Shown here one piece after another: positions 63,399 through 64,000 of a stretch of DNA of 64,000 nucleotides. Every line of letters begins with the position of its first letter. Position 1 is the first letter of the stretch. The notes under the pieces are model-generated. The model was not told the DNA's origin. It saw nothing but the letters and a program-made list of their open reading frames with translations, and ran no database searches. The position numbers were made by a program, and so were the translations under genes. The stretch spans positions 1 to 64,000 of the forward strand of contig JAIXQA010000064.1 in the NCBI GenBank assembly GCA_027485915.1, read 5' to 3'. This DNA is from Alphaproteobacteria bacterium (GTDB lineage Bacteria > Pseudomonadota > Alphaproteobacteria > Caulobacterales > Aquidulcibacteraceae).

Positions 63399-64000
63399 TT
63401 AGTTCCGGAACAGTGACAGGATGCTCTGCGGTGCTTGGTTGGCAATCGAGAGAGCCTGCGTGCCCAATTGTTGTTTGACTTGCAGCGATTGTAAGCGGGC
63501 GCTTTCGCTAGCGAGGTCGGCGTCGACCAGATTGCCGATACCGCCGGTGATGGCATCTTGCAGTTTGGAGACGAAGATCGAATGATTCTCTACGCGCTTT
63601 GCGGACGCGCCGAGGCGGGCCAATTCCGAGTTGATGAAGTTGAGCGATGCAACAACTTGGTCGCGCGATGTGGCAGCCAGAGCAGCGGTGCTCAAGTCCG
63701 ATGTCGCACCGAGGTAAATGTCCACGGCGGGGGACGCTGGCGCTGTCCCTGCACCTGCACCCAATGCCAGATCAAGAGTTGGCAAAGTAATGGTCTGACT
63801 GCCGGTCGTATTGGCAAGAAAGGTCAGGTTTGCACCGCCGCCAAGGATGTTCGCGCCATCAAAGACAGCGTTGGCAATGACCGATGGAACTTGGTCTCGC
63901 AGTGCTCTGAATTCGGAATCATAGGCCGCGCGGCTGGTCGCCGAGATCGAGGTATCAGAAGCAGCAACTGCCTTTTCACGCATCTGTGTGAATATGTCGG
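63399..64000 (-). CDS. flagellin, partial (N-terminus beyond the window)
   Basis: The last 200 or so codons of a second flagellin. MREKAVAASDTSISATSRAAYDSEFRALRDQV through LARLGASAKRVENHSIFVSKLQDAITGGIGNLVDADLASESARLQSLQVKQQLGTQALSIANQAPQSILSLFRN matches the neighbouring flagellin nearly throughout; the variable centre (FLANTTGSQTITLPTLDLALGAGAGTAPASPAVDIYLG) differs by substitutions and one residue or so of length. The frame remains open to the window end, so no start can be given. Confidence 0.92.
   Translation of the reverse strand, partial: DIFTQMREKAVAASDTSISATSRAAYDSEFRALRDQVPSVIANAVFDGANILGGGANLTFLANTTGSQTITLPTLDLALGAGAGTAPASPAVDIYLGATSDLSTAALAATSRDQVVASLNFINSELARLGASAKRVENHSIFVSKLQDAITGGIGNLVDADLASESARLQSLQVKQQLGTQALSIANQAPQSILSLFRN

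Noticed and set aside
1-64000. CRISPR array, insertion sequences, tRNA or rRNA genes
   Set aside because: No regularly spaced repeats, transposase genes or cloverleaf/rRNA sequences were seen on either strand.

Overview
The window is a moderately GC-rich chromosomal segment of an alphaproteobacterium, most likely from the Caulobacterales / Hyphomonadaceae-Maricaulales side. The evidence is a ctrA gene divergent from fliI-fliJ, a chvI-chvG pair, compact flagellins in tandem, TTAA-type CtrA-like half-sites, the rpmH-rnpA-yidC-engB block, and a TonB-dependent receptor. No rRNA, tRNA, CRISPR array, transposase or phage module was found. The species cannot be named from the sequence alone.

Layout. 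1-334: GC-rich, hairpin-rich, no gene recognised. 335-2696: a TraB/GumN-like secreted protein and a three-gene membrane protein/XRE regulator operon behind an unusual phased operator array. 2811-8090: glycerol kinase and a sodium:solute symporter divergent from a GH36 alpha-galactosidase, which reads as a galactosylglycerol (floridoside-type) utilisation locus. 8147-21352: housekeeping and surface genes (lepA, UDP-glucuronate epimerase-like gene, D-2-hydroxyacid dehydrogenase-like flavoprotein, purH, nth, gloA, glmS, GT2). 21355-27499: transketolase, the ChvI/ChvG system, and a LysE exporter divergent from its Lrp-type regulator.

27476-28774 holds a 1.27-kb module (membrane protein, winged-helix regulator, SMR efflux pump). 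It is bracketed by a 25-bp repeat that duplicates the 3' end of the Lrp gene. Next to it, sdhCDA lacks sdhB. 31467-38159: P-loop kinase, TonB receptor, rpmH-rnpA-yidC-engB. 38550-42526: two convergent multidomain kinases, one with Tyr where the phospho-accepting His should be. 42635-53681: SSADH, a PuuB-like oxidase, DUF808, mesaconyl-CoA hydratase, HIT protein, CysQ, a class-I glutamine amidotransferase with an apparent Shine-Dalgarno-masking leader, RarD, Asd, and a SpuC-like putrescine aminotransferase. The oxidase and the aminotransferase genes share a long TTATAA-centred palindrome, suggesting one polyamine regulon. 54110-64000: ctrA, fliI, fliJ, xerD, a long secreted hypothetical, a UvrD/PcrA helicase and two flagellins, the second cut by the window edge.

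The most original signals are regulatory: the structured leader at 49865-49945, the phased array at 2719-2791, the shared palindrome at 45423 and 53695, and the gene-end duplication around the SMR module.
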